Notes under the pieces: model-generated
The model's input: only the letters and a program-made list of their open reading frames with translations
Told to the model about the DNA's origin: nothing
Database searches by the model: none
Source: Gemmatimonadota bacterium
GTDB taxonomy: Bacteria > Gemmatimonadota > Gemmatimonadetes > Longimicrobiales > RSA9
NCBI GenBank assembly: GCA_016207445.1
Contig: JACQPS010000371.1
Coordinates: 1-9,935 of the forward strand
Direction of reading: 5' to 3'
Length of the DNA stretch: 9,935 nt
Made by a program: the position numbers and the translations under genes
In this document: one piece after another, positions 1 to 6,696 of the stretch
Position numbering within the stretch: position 1 is the first letter of the stretch
How the letters are laid out: each line of letters starts with the position of its first letter

Positions 1-864
1 CGCCACGGCCACGGTCGCGAACTGCACCAGCTCCAGGCTGTACAGGTTGCGCTGGCTCTCGAGCAGGTCGCGGGCACGCAGCAGATCCCCGGACCCGAAG
101 CTGAGCTGCCGCAGGGCGGCGCCGCGCCCCAGGTTCTCGGCGCCGGCCACGATGATCGAGTCGACCACCACGCGCGGCCCCGGCACGGCCGTCAGCCGCG
201 CCGTGGCCCGGTTCGCCCGCGTGTCCGCCTCGAAGCTGCGCAGCACCTCCGCGTATGCGTGCCCCCGGTCGCGCAGCTCCCGGAGCACGCTGTCGCGCGA
301 AGCCGAGAACTCCCCCAGATCGAAGCGCTCGCCCGGTGAGGAGGGCAGCCGCTCGAGCAGCTCGGCGGGCTCGATGACCCCCTCCGTCCCCTCCAGGATC
401 AGCGTATCGAGCACGATGGCATCGCCGCGGTCGATGAAGAACGTGACCGCGACCTCCTCTCCCTCGATCGGCTTCACCGCGGGGTGCACGTCGGTGCCGA
501 AGAAGCCGCGGCGGTGGTAGAATCCGGTGAGGCGCACGACATCGCGCCGCAGGGTCTCGAGATCGAGGTGATGCTCCTCACGGCCGATACCCGTGCCGGG
601 GATGCAGAGGGGGAGGCCGAGCAGGTTGCAACGGCTGGGGTGCGTCTCGATCAGGTCCTCGAGGGTGTCGGCGTCGAAGGGGTCGTTCCCCTGGAAAGCC
701 ACGTCCGTGACCTCGCGGCCGGCGAACTTCGCCAGCTCCGGAAAGGCCGCGCCGCCGGCCGTGCGCACGGCGCACGCGCCGGCGGCGGCCGCCAGCACCA
801 GCGTGATGCCGGCCGCGACGCGCCGCGCGCCCTTGCCGCTGAACTTTCCTCCCGACCCCGACAT
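1..864 (-). CDS. Omp85/BamA-TamA family outer membrane assembly protein, N-terminal POTRA part (runs off the left edge)
   Basis: The reading frame is open from an ATG at 864 to the window edge, giving 288 residues with no stop. After a basic N-terminus there is a hydrophobic stretch (about residues 17-30) ending in GAC at Cys31, which could be a signal peptide or a weak lipobox. POTRA-like repeats follow: about 50-147 (begins REVTDVAFQGN), 150-228 (LDTLILEGTEG) and a third from about 231 (VVVDSIIVAGAENLG, then LLRARDLLESQRNLYSLELV), the last being the typical POTRA 'step-down' pattern of BamA and TamA. The C-terminal beta-barrel would lie beyond the window. Family members fold or insert outer-membrane beta-barrel proteins. 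A GGAG about 9 bases before the ATG supports this start. The first POTRA carries a C-x7-C pair (Cys79, Cys87), possibly a disulfide. BamA cannot be told from TamA-like paralogues from this part. It is divergent from the PQQ-dehydrogenase gene. Confidence 0.85.
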   Translation of the reverse strand, partial: MSGSGGKFSGKGARRVAAGITLVLAAAAGACAVRTAGGAAFPELAKFAGREVTDVAFQGNDPFDADTLEDLIETHPSRCNLLGLPLCIPGTGIGREEHHLDLETLRRDVVRLTGFYHRRGFFGTDVHPAVKPIEGEEVAVTFFIDRGDAIVLDTLILEGTEGVIEPAELLERLPSSPGERFDLGEFSASRDSVLRELRDRGHAYAEVLRSFEADTRANRATARLTAVPGPRVVVDSIIVAGAENLGRGAALRQLSFGSGDLLRARDLLESQRNLYSLELVQFATVAVA

Positions 865-992
865 CCCCCAAGGCTCCGGCTGGCGGTACCACCGGCGGAT
901 TCGGCCGAAAGGCTGCGGGGATGCAAGCCACAAGCCATGTGGGAGCGCGGGAGGCCAGCACGGGGCACTGCTCTTGCAACCCGGCTCCCGGA
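865..992. promoter_or_regulatory. Divergent intergenic spacer with two short inverted repeats
   Basis: This 128-base spacer separates the start codons of the Omp85 gene (minus) and the PQQ dehydrogenase gene (plus), so it should carry promoters for both. I see no convincing -10/-35 pair. It contains a perfect 10-bp palindrome, TTCGGCCGAA (900-909), and an inverted repeat CCACA/TGTGG with a 5-base loop (928-932 and 938-942). The latter overlaps a tandem direct repeat of CAAGCCA (924-937). Any of these could be an operator, but short GC-rich palindromes are also expected by chance here. Confidence 0.3.
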
Positions 993-2861
993 ATGACCAT
1001 GCAACGGCCGACCCTGGGCGCAGCCGCCGCCGCGCTGCTCGGCTGCCTCATGCTCGCGTGCCGGCAATCGGAGCGACCGCCGGCAGTCGCCGCCGCGGCG
1101 CCGCGCGCGGCGCCCGCACCGGAGTTCCGGCCGGTGACCGATGAGGCGTTAGTGGCGGCGACGGCGGCGGGGGCCAACTGGCTGAGCTACGGCGGCGCTT
1201 ACAACAACCAGCGCTTCAGCCGGCTGGACCAGATCACGCGCGCAAACGTGTCGCAGCTCGTGCCGGTCTGGGTGTTCCAGACGGGCATCGCGGAGTCGTT
1301 CGAGACCACGCCGCTCGTCGTGGGCAACATCATGTACCTGACCGCAGCGGGGAGCCGCGTCATGGCACTCAACGCCGCGACGGGCGAGAAGCTGTGGGAG
1401 TACACGCCGCAACTCGGGACCACGTTCCTGTGCTGCGGGCCGAACAACCGCGGCGTCGCCGCCTACCAGGACAAGGTGTACGTGGCCACGCTGGATGCGC
1501 GCTTGATCGCGCTGGATCACCGCACCGGCCAGGTCGTCTGGGAAGCGCAGGTGGCGGACTCCCGGGAAGGCTACAGCCTGACCATGGCGCCGCTGGCGTA
1601 CGCCGGTAGAGTCGTGGTGGGGATCAGCGGCGGAGAGTTCGGCATTCGCGGGTTCGTGACCGCGTATGAGGCTGCCTCGGGCGAGCTGGCCTGGCGCTGG
1701 TACACGGTGCCCGCGCCGAGCGACGCGCCGAATGGCTGGTGGGGCGAGTGGAGGGATACCGACCCCTTCGGCACGCCGCTGCACCGCGACATCCCTCAGG
1801 AGAAAAAGAACAGCAGCCGCTACCCGAACGCGTGGCGGCGCGGGGGCGGCCCGGTCTACATGACGCCCGCCTACGATCCCGCCAAGGGGACGCTCTTTCT
1901 CGGGGTTGGCAACCCGTCGCCTGATCTGGATGGCCGCGTGCGGCCCGGCGACAACCTCTATACCAGCTCGCTGGTGGCGCTGGACGCGATGACCGGGCAG
2001 CTGCGCTGGTACTTCCAGTACCTGCCGCACAACGTCTGGGACCTCGAGGCCGCGAGCCCGCCCTTCCTCTTCGAGCTGGATGGCCAGGCGTACGTGGGGC
2101 ACGCGGGGAAGACCGGCTGGCTGTACGTCGTCCGTGCGGACAGCGGCGCACCCGTGCTGCGCTCGGACAACTTCGTGCCGCAGGAGAACCTGTTCGCAGC
2201 ACCCACGCCCGAGGGCGTGCGCATGGCGCCGGGCGCCAACGGCGGCAGCGGCTGGTCGCCCGTCGCGTACTCGCCGCGCACGGGCTTCGCCTACGTGCTC
2301 GGCCTGCACCAGCCCATGATCTACTCCGCCGGCGCCGCGCCCTGGCAAAAGGGGCGTCTCTGGTTGGGCGGGAGCTTCCGCCTGGATCCCGAGTCGGAGC
2401 AGTTCGGCACCTTCAGCGCCATCGACGTGCGCACAGGTGAAATCCGCTGGCAGCGCCGTGTGCCGGTCCCGATGCTCGGCGCGGCGCTCGCGACGGCAGG
2501 CGATGTGGTCTTCGTGGGGCAGGGCAGCGGGACCTTCGACGCCTTCGATGCCGAGACCGGCGAGCTGCTCTGGCAGTTTCGGACCGGCTCGGGCGTACAC
2601 GGGGGGCCGGTCAGCTACCTCGTGGACGGCGTACAGTACGTCGCCGTTGCCGCTGGCGGAAATTTCCAGCTCGATACGCCGCGCGGGGATGACCTCTTCG
2701 TCTTCGCGCTGCCCGATCGGCGTCCGCTGTACCGCTCCGGCGGGTACGACGAGGGGCGCTACACGCGAGCGGGACCGATCCGTCACGGCGCGATCCGCCA
2801 GGTGCCGGCCGGCGGGGCGGGACCGGCCGCCCGCGGGGCCGAAGCCGAGTCCGGCGGTTGA
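993..2861 (+). CDS. PQQ-dependent dehydrogenase-like quinoprotein, probable lipoprotein
   Basis: This 622-residue protein is an eight-bladed beta-propeller quinoprotein of the methanol/ethanol dehydrogenase type, which oxidises alcohols or sugars in the periplasm with pyrroloquinoline quinone. It begins with a short basic N-terminus and hydrophobic stretch with cysteines at 18 (LLGC) and 23 (LMLAC), suggesting lipid anchoring. The family opening motif (NWLSYGGAYNNQRFS) is at 62-76. The vicinal Cys pair Cys147-Cys148 (CCGPNNRG) matches the unusual adjacent-cysteine disulfide of PQQ dehydrogenases. GGEFGIRGF (213-221) carries the likely metal-ligand Glu215. Six tryptophan-docking repeats of the form A-x-D/N/E-x-x-T/S-G-x-x-x-W occur at about 125, 173, 224, 329, 476 and 517. 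No CXXCH is present, so it has no haem c domain. An upstream ATG at 921 exists, but the signal peptide begins at 993 or 999. The residues 286-298 region is atypical (see findings). Substrate unknown. Confidence 0.85.
   Translation: MTMQRPTLGAAAAALLGCLMLACRQSERPPAVAAAAPRAAPAPEFRPVTDEALVAATAAGANWLSYGGAYNNQRFSRLDQITRANVSQLVPVWVFQTGIAESFETTPLVVGNIMYLTAAGSRVMALNAATGEKLWEYTPQLGTTFLCCGPNNRGVAAYQDKVYVATLDARLIALDHRTGQVVWEAQVADSREGYSLTMAPLAYAGRVVVGISGGEFGIRGFVTAYEAASGELAWRWYTVPAPSDAPNGWWGEWRDTDPFGTPLHRDIPQEKKNSSRYPNAWRRGGGPVYMTPAYDPAKGTLFLGVGNPSPDLDGRVRPGDNLYTSSLVALDAMTGQLRWYFQYLPHNVWDLEAASPPFLFELDGQAYVGHAGKTGWLYVVRADSGAPVLRSDNFVPQENLFAAPTPEGVRMAPGANGGSGWSPVAYSPRTGFAYVLGLHQPMIYSAGAAPWQKGRLWLGGSFRLDPESEQFGTFSAIDVRTGEIRWQRRVPVPMLGAALATAGDVVFVGQGSGTFDAFDAETGELLWQFRTGSGVHGGPVSYLVDGVQYVAVAAGGNFQLDTPRGDDLFVFALPDRRPLYRSGGYDEGRYTRAGPIRHGAIRQVPAGGAGPAARGAEAESGG
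2517..2524 (+). other. KOPS-like octamer GGGCAGGG, points to the dif-like site
   Basis: This matches GGGNAGGG, the E. coli FtsK-orienting motif, and reads rightward towards 6501. It lies inside the dehydrogenase gene. That this organism uses the same motif is an assumption. Confidence 0.35.
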
Positions 2862-2886
2862 CGGGGGCGGATCGGCACGGTAACGT
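2858..2886 (+). promoter_or_regulatory. Possible sigma70-type promoter before the TPR gene
   Basis: TTGACG (2858-2863, 5 of 6 to TTGACA) is followed after exactly 17 bases by TAACGT (2881-2886, 3 of 6 to TATAAT). The -35 overlaps the stop codon of the dehydrogenase gene, and initiation would fall near 2893, about 70 bases before the TPR start codon. The -10 match is weak, so readthrough from the dehydrogenase gene is an alternative. Confidence 0.3.
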
Positions 2887-2961
2887 ACGTAGTTATCGCA
2901 AGTTCTGGCCGAGCGCCCGCTGGCGCATCGGCGCCTCGCAGCCCGATCGCAGCCGACACTT

Positions 2962-3663
2962 ATGCCCAAGCACCCCACGGCCGCACGCGTGCACAAGGAA
3001 GCGAGCCCGGACGACGCCTTCATCGCGCGCGTCCTGGAAACGACCGCGTGGGCCAGGACTCACTCGCGCACGCTGGTGATCGGTGGCGCCGTCTTCGTGC
3101 TGGCGATCGCAGCCGTCCTCTACTACCGGAACTACCGCAGCGCGTTGCGCGAGCAATCGGCGGTCGAGCTGCTCCGGGTCCGCCAGACGGCGGCCAGCGG
3201 CAACATTGCCCTGGCGCGGCGCGACCTCGAGACGTTCATCCAGCGCTTCTCCGGAACCCCCTCGGCCGACGAAGCCCGCCTGATGCTGGCGACCGTGCAG
3301 CTCGAGATGGCACAACCCGACTCGGCGGCCAGGACCGTGGGTCCGCTCGCGGACGACCTGGATGAGCCCCTGGGCACCTCCGCGGCCTTCCTGCTCGCCG
3401 CCGCCTACGAGGCGCAGAACAAGTCCGGGCAGGCGGAGGCCACGTATCTGCGCATCGCAGACGAGGCCGAGATGCCGTTCGAACGGCGCGAGGCGCTCGA
3501 TGCGGTGGGCCGGCTGCGCCTCGAGGGCGGCAACGCCGCGGGCGCCGTTCAGGTCTACGAGCAGCTGGTTCGTGAGGCGCCGGAAGATACGGGCGAACGC
3601 TCGCTCTACGAGATGCGGCTGGCCGAGGCGCGGGCGCGCGCCACGGCGCCCAGCGGCGGGTGA
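2962..3663 (+). CDS. Single-pass membrane TPR protein, YfgM/TPR_21-like
   Basis: This 233-residue protein has a short N-terminal segment, one membrane helix at about 37-55 (begins TLVIGGAVFVLAIAAV) and then helical tetratricopeptide-like repeats. Recognisable helix pairs lie at about 65-98 (LLRVRQTAASGNIALARRDLE), 102-130, 138-168 (AAFLLAAAYEAQNKSGQAEATYLRI) and 176-206 (EALDAVGRLRLEGGNAAGAVQVYE). The arrangement of an N-terminal anchor and exported TPR domain resembles the TPR_21 family (YfgM-like ancillary SecYEG subunit), which binds envelope proteins outside the membrane. Function here is inferred from architecture only. The start lacks a clear ribosome-binding site, but the helix placement fits it. 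It follows the dehydrogenase gene by 100 bases and meets ligD tail to tail. Confidence 0.7.
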   Translation: MPKHPTAARVHKEASPDDAFIARVLETTAWARTHSRTLVIGGAVFVLAIAAVLYYRNYRSALREQSAVELLRVRQTAASGNIALARRDLETFIQRFSGTPSADEARLMLATVQLEMAQPDSAARTVGPLADDLDEPLGTSAAFLLAAAYEAQNKSGQAEATYLRIADEAEMPFERREALDAVGRLRLEGGNAAGAVQVYEQLVREAPEDTGERSLYEMRLAEARARATAPSGG

Positions 3664-3677
3664 GGTCACTGCGGCGA

Positions 3678-6398
3678 CTAGCGCTTCAAGCCCAGCGCTC
3701 GCCGCGCCGCAGCTCCAATCCACTGGACCGTCTCGGCAAAACCCGCCCACGGATCCTGCTCCAGCCCGGACAACCGTTCCGGCAGGTTGCGGATGTTGAA
3801 GGAGTCCGACCGGATGCCGGGCTCGAGCTCGTCCCAGGCGAGCGGCGTCGCGACCGGCGCCCCGGCGCGCGCGCGCGTCGAGTAAGCGACGACCGCAGTC
3901 TGCCCGCGCGCGTTGCGCAAGTAGTCGAGGAAGATTTTGCCGTCCCGCTCGGCCTTGGCCATCTGGACCGTAAACCGGTCAGGTGCCGTCCGCGCGATGT
4001 CCTCGGCCACCGCCCGCGCGAACGTCCTCACCTCGTCCCAGTCGTGGCGGCGGGCGAGAGGAACCACGACGTGGAGCCCCTTGCCCCCGGTCGTCTTCAC
4101 GAAGCTGGTCAGGCCGAGTTCCTCCAGGCGGTCGCGCATGCGCCGCGCCGCCTCCAGCACGGCGCGCCACTCCACCCCGGGCCCGGGATCCAGGTCGAAC
4201 ACGATCTGGTCCGGCCGCTCCGGCCGATCCTGCCGTGCGTTCGATACGTGCAGTTCGAGCACCCCCATCTGCACGAGCCAGATCAGGCCGGGCAGGGAAG
4301 TGATGGCCAGGTACGTGGCCGCGCCCTTCTCCTCCGCGACCTCCACCTTCTCGAGGCCCGGTCCGATCAGCTCGGGCGCGTGCTTCTGGAAGAAGCACTC
4401 CTTCTCATGCCCCTCGGGGCAGCGCACCAGCGTGAGCGGCCGGTCCTTCACGTGCGGCAGGATCCACTCCGCGACCGTCTCGTAGTACCTCGCCAGCTCG
4501 AGCTTGCTGATCGCTTCAGCGGGGTAGAGCACGCGGTCCGGGTTAGTGAGCCGCACCCCCGCAACCTGCACCGGACCCGCTCTTCGTGACGACGCCGTCC
4601 GCGCGGCTCCATCGCCGGATACGACCGCCGCCGACGCCCGCTCGCCCGCGGCTTCCGCTGCGCGCTGCGGCCGCTCCCGCACCACCTCCTGCGGGCGCTT
4701 GTCCTCCCGCAAACCCTGGAACGAAGGGTGGCGGAGCACGTCGTCCTCCGTCCATTCCGTGAACGCGACCTCGGCGACGAGCTTCGGCTCGACCCAGTGG
4801 ACGCCGCGCGCGGCGGCGCCCCTGGGTGGATTGCTGAACGGCGGCGTGGTCCGCTCGAGCTCGCGCAGGCGAGCGTGCAGATCCCGGAGTGACTGATCCG
4901 TGAAACCTGTCCCCACCTTGCCGACGTGGACCAGCCGGCCATCGCGGTACACGCCGAGCAGCAGCGCGCCGAAGCCGGTGCGCGCCCCTGAAGGATCGGT
5001 GTAGCCGCCGACGACGAACTCCTGACGCTGCAAGCACTTGACCTTAAGCCAATCCCGGGCTCTCCCCGACCGGTACGGCGCGTCCCGCCGCTTCGCCACG
5101 ATCCCCTCGAGTCCCAGCGCGCATGCCTGACGGTGGAACTCCTCACCCCGGCCCTCAACGTGATCGCTGTAGCGGATCCGGCCCGCCTCGGCGGCGTCGC
5201 CCGTGAGCAGCGCGGAAAGGATCGATTTGCGCTGCTCGAGCGGCAGCGCCCGCAGGTCGTAGCCATTCAGGTAAGGCAGGTCGAAGGCATAGTAGACCAG
5301 GTCTTCCTGGCGATCGCGGCTGAGCGCGTTCTGGAGCGCCTGAAAGCTAGTGGTGCCGTCGGGCTGGAGCGCGACCACCTCGCCGTCGAGCAGCGCGCTC
5401 TCGAGCGGGAGCGCACCGGCCGCTTCGGCGATGGGCGCGAAACGATCCGTCCAGTCCTTGCCGTGCCGCGTCATGAGGCGAGCCCTACCATCCTGGAGGC
5501 GGCAGAGGATGCGATACCCATCGAACTTCAACTCGTGCAGCCACAGGTCACCCGGGGGCACCTCGGAGACCAGCCTCGCGAGCTGGGGTTCCAGGCTCTT
5601 GGGCAGAGTCGACTCGCGAACCCCGGGCAGTGCCGCGAGCGCGGGGACCCGGGCGGCGGGCGGTTGGGGCGCCGACGAACGGGAGCCGGCGCGGCGGGCG
5701 GCGGTCCGCGTCGCCTTCAACCGCTGCCTGGCAGGAGCCTCAGCCGGTCCGCTCCGCTTCGAGCGCTTGCCCGCAGGAATGGGAGCCGACCCCCCGACCT
5801 CGCCGCCCCGGGTCCAGAGCCGATCCGCAGCGCCCGCGATCTGCTCGAGCGTGCGCCTGGTCAGAGCGCTCTTGCCACGGCTCTCGAGCAGTAGCTCACC
5901 CTCGCCCGGGCGGGCGTGGCGGTCCCGCTCCTTGATCAGCAGCCAGCTCTCCTTGCCGCGCTCGGCGGGCCGGCCGCCCATGCGCACCAGAGTCCAGCCG
6001 CCATGCAGCTTCTTGCCCCGTAGCTCGAACTTCAGCCGCCCCTTACGGTACGCCTCGGACGGGTCCCCCTGCGGCAGCCACACGCCCTGGTCCCATACCA
6101 TCACGGCTCCGGCACCGTACTCGCCGGGCGGGATCACCCCCTCGAAGCCTCCGTACTCCAGGGGGTGGTCCTCCACGTGCATGGCCAGCCGCCGGTCCGC
6201 CGGATCCAGGCTGGGCCCCTTCGGCACCGCCCAGCTCTTCAGCACCCCCTCCAGTTCCAGCCGGAAGTCGTAGTGCAGGCGGGTGGCCGCGTGCTTATGC
6301 ACCACGAACGCGCGCCCGCTCGCCCTCTTCTTTCTCCGGCCGCTCGGCTCCGGCGTGCGCCCGAAATGCCGCTTCTGCCGATAGCTTTCCAGAGTCAT
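3678..6398 (-). CDS. ligD: Multifunctional NHEJ DNA ligase LigD (PE-LIG-POL)
   Basis: This 906-residue ATP-dependent DNA ligase seals double-strand breaks with Ku in bacterial non-homologous end joining. The 3'-phosphoesterase domain is at about 25-165 with His36, His42, Asp44, Arg46, His78 and Tyr82; the spacing equals that of the Pseudomonas aeruginosa active site as I recall it (42, 48, 50, 52, 84, 88). An Ala/Arg/Pro linker (about 203-255) leads to the adenylyltransferase domain with nucleotidyl lysine Lys291 (ELKFDGYR), motif IV EGIVAKR (431-437) and DWLKVK (449-454). An OB fold runs to about 575. The C-terminal polymerase/primase domain has DLDP (Asp735, Asp737), TTGGKGLHVVVP (769-780) and Asp825 in FLDYLRN. 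All three activities look intact. The ATG at 6398 is preferred over an in-frame ATG at 6497 because it has AAGGG at 7 bases and starts the conserved region. The stop lies 14 bases from the TPR gene stop. No Ku gene is in the window. Confidence 0.97.
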   Translation of the reverse strand: MTLESYRQKRHFGRTPEPSGRRKKRASGRAFVVHKHAATRLHYDFRLELEGVLKSWAVPKGPSLDPADRRLAMHVEDHPLEYGGFEGVIPPGEYGAGAVMVWDQGVWLPQGDPSEAYRKGRLKFELRGKKLHGGWTLVRMGGRPAERGKESWLLIKERDRHARPGEGELLLESRGKSALTRRTLEQIAGAADRLWTRGGEVGGSAPIPAGKRSKRSGPAEAPARQRLKATRTAARRAGSRSSAPQPPAARVPALAALPGVRESTLPKSLEPQLARLVSEVPPGDLWLHELKFDGYRILCRLQDGRARLMTRHGKDWTDRFAPIAEAAGALPLESALLDGEVVALQPDGTTSFQALQNALSRDRQEDLVYYAFDLPYLNGYDLRALPLEQRKSILSALLTGDAAEAGRIRYSDHVEGRGEEFHRQACALGLEGIVAKRRDAPYRSGRARDWLKVKCLQRQEFVVGGYTDPSGARTGFGALLLGVYRDGRLVHVGKVGTGFTDQSLRDLHARLRELERTTPPFSNPPRGAAARGVHWVEPKLVAEVAFTEWTEDDVLRHPSFQGLREDKRPQEVVRERPQRAAEAAGERASAAVVSGDGAARTASSRRAGPVQVAGVRLTNPDRVLYPAEAISKLELARYYETVAEWILPHVKDRPLTLVRCPEGHEKECFFQKHAPELIGPGLEKVEVAEEKGAATYLAITSLPGLIWLVQMGVLELHVSNARQDRPERPDQIVFDLDPGPGVEWRAVLEAARRMRDRLEELGLTSFVKTTGGKGLHVVVPLARRHDWDEVRTFARAVAEDIARTAPDRFTVQMAKAERDGKIFLDYLRNARGQTAVVAYSTRARAGAPVATPLAWDELEPGIRSDSFNIRNLPERLSGLEQDPWAGFAETVQWIGAAARRALGLKR
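4290..4297 (+). other. KOPS-like octamer GGGCAGGG, points to the dif-like site
   Basis: This plus-strand GGGNAGGG octamer lies inside ligD (on its template side) and reads rightward towards 6501. Confidence 0.35.
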
Positions 6399-6500
6399 CC
6401 CGCCGCCCTTCGCCGCTCGGCACCCGCCCGGTGCAACGGCCGCACCAGATCCCGGTCGGGGCGCTCCGGCCAGAGTAGCCCCGCCGGGCGTGCGCATGCG

Positions 6501-6528
6501 ACTTCGTATAATCTACATTATGTAAACC
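6501..6528 (+). other. dif: dif-like XerC/XerD recombination site (putative chromosome dimer resolution site)
   Basis: The site has two 11-bp arms around a 6-bp centre: left (XerC-type) arm ACTTCGTATAA (6501-6511), centre TCTACA (6512-6517), right (XerD-type) arm TTATGTAAACC (6518-6528). The right arm carries the highly conserved TTATGT core. Against the E. coli dif as I remember it (arms GGTGCGCATAA and TTATGTTAAAT) it matches 7 of 11 and 8 of 11. Against B. subtilis dif (arms ACTTCCTAGAA and TTATGTAAACT) it matches 9 of 11 and 10 of 11. It lies in an intergenic AT island in otherwise GC-rich DNA. XerC and XerD tyrosine recombinases, activated by FtsK at the septum, would act here to resolve chromosome dimers at the replication terminus. 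A dif-like site carried by a plasmid or Xer-dependent mobile element is an alternative, but no mobile gene is visible nearby. Confidence 0.85.
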
Positions 6529-6543
6529 CAACCCCGCGCTTTC

Positions 6544-6552
6544 TGTGGATAA
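6544..6552 (-). promoter_or_regulatory. Consensus DnaA box next to the dif-like site
   Basis: The minus strand reads TTATCCACA, the exact E. coli DnaA-box consensus, 15 bases to the right of the dif-like site. DnaA binds such 9-mers at origins and at regulatory loci. I saw only this one copy, so it is not an origin. It could titrate DnaA, regulate ligD, or be a chance match. Confidence 0.4.
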
Positions 6553-6569
6553 GGCTTCGGCTTCTCCAC
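6545..6569 (+). repeat. UUCG-capped hairpin overlapping the DnaA box
   Basis: The inverted repeat pairs GTGGA (6545-6549) with TCCAC (6565-6569), then, after one T-C mismatch, AAG..C with G..CTT around a TTCG loop (6556-6559), with one bulged G. As plus-strand RNA it would have a cUUCGg tetraloop, typical of very stable hairpins, and is followed by a short GGTTTTG. No plus-strand gene precedes it, so a terminator role is uncertain. It may instead be a DNA-level structure linked to the adjacent dif-like site. Confidence 0.4.
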
Positions 6570-6656
6570 GGTTTTGAGCCGCTATCTTGGCCCCTGCACC
6601 CCGGCGGCGCGTGTGTGTCCTTCCCCGGGGAGCGGGCGGGGCCGACTCGCCGACCT

Positions 6657-6684
6657 CCCTCTTTCCCGCGGGGGGCAGAGAGGG
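6657..6684 (-). terminator. Possible hairpin downstream of plsC, no T-tract
   Basis: CCCTCT (6657-6662) pairs with AGAGGG (6679-6684) around a GC-rich loop that contains a CCGCGG core, beginning 12 bases after the plsC stop. It could stall RNA polymerase at the end of the five-gene minus-strand cluster, but no run of T follows on either strand, so it is not a classical intrinsic terminator. Confidence 0.2.
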
Positions 6685-6696
6685 ACGGACCGGCGT

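Larger units (their letters stand above)
6399..6696. other. Intergenic region between ligD and plsC holding a dif-like site
   Basis: This 298-base gap has no convincing gene on either strand. It contains, from left to right, the GC-rich ligD leader (6399-6500), a 28-bp dif-like site (6501-6528), a consensus DnaA box inside a hairpin (6544-6569) and a GC-rich tail with an imperfect hairpin (6657-6684). The AT-rich core at about 6501-6528 stands out sharply from its surroundings. A ligD promoter must lie somewhere in here, but I cannot fix one: on the minus strand the best guess, TTGGGT then TATACG with a 15-base spacer, is weak and overlaps the dif-like site. Confidence 0.6.

Noticed and set aside
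1149..3023. 624-residue open frame antisense to the PQQ dehydrogenase
   Set aside because: Arg/Ala/Gly/His-rich translation without domain pattern; a typical GC-rich shadow of the well-supported plus-strand gene.
3680..3699. AGCGCT inverted pair at the ligD end as a bidirectional terminator
   Set aside because: The arms are self-palindromic, the stem is short, it lies within ligD coding sequence and no T-run follows on either strand.
3660..4589. 309-residue plus-strand open frame opposite ligD
   Set aside because: It is antisense to the conserved LigD polymerase domain and shows no recognisable motif.
6399..6497. 33-residue N-terminal extension of LigD from an in-frame ATG at 6497
   Set aside because: The extension is Gly/Ala-rich with no family counterpart, while the ATG at 6398 has a good ribosome-binding site and begins the usual LigD N-terminus.
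6507..6512. Perfect TATAAT as a plus-strand promoter for a small RNA ending at the 6545-6569 hairpin
   Set aside because: No -35 or extended -10 at the right spacing, and the TATAAT is explained by the dif-like site. No plus-strand gene follows.
6501..6528. loxP-like similarity (ACTTCGTATAAT is shared with a loxP half site)
   Set aside because: Only one arm matches; the other arm, TTATGTAAACC, is a XerD-type arm and not the loxP inverted repeat. The 11-6-11 spacing is that of dif.
6544..6552. Replication origin
   Set aside because: A single DnaA box with no cluster, no AT-rich unwinding region beyond the dif-like site, and no dnaA, dnaN or gyrB nearby; the dif-like site argues for the terminus instead.
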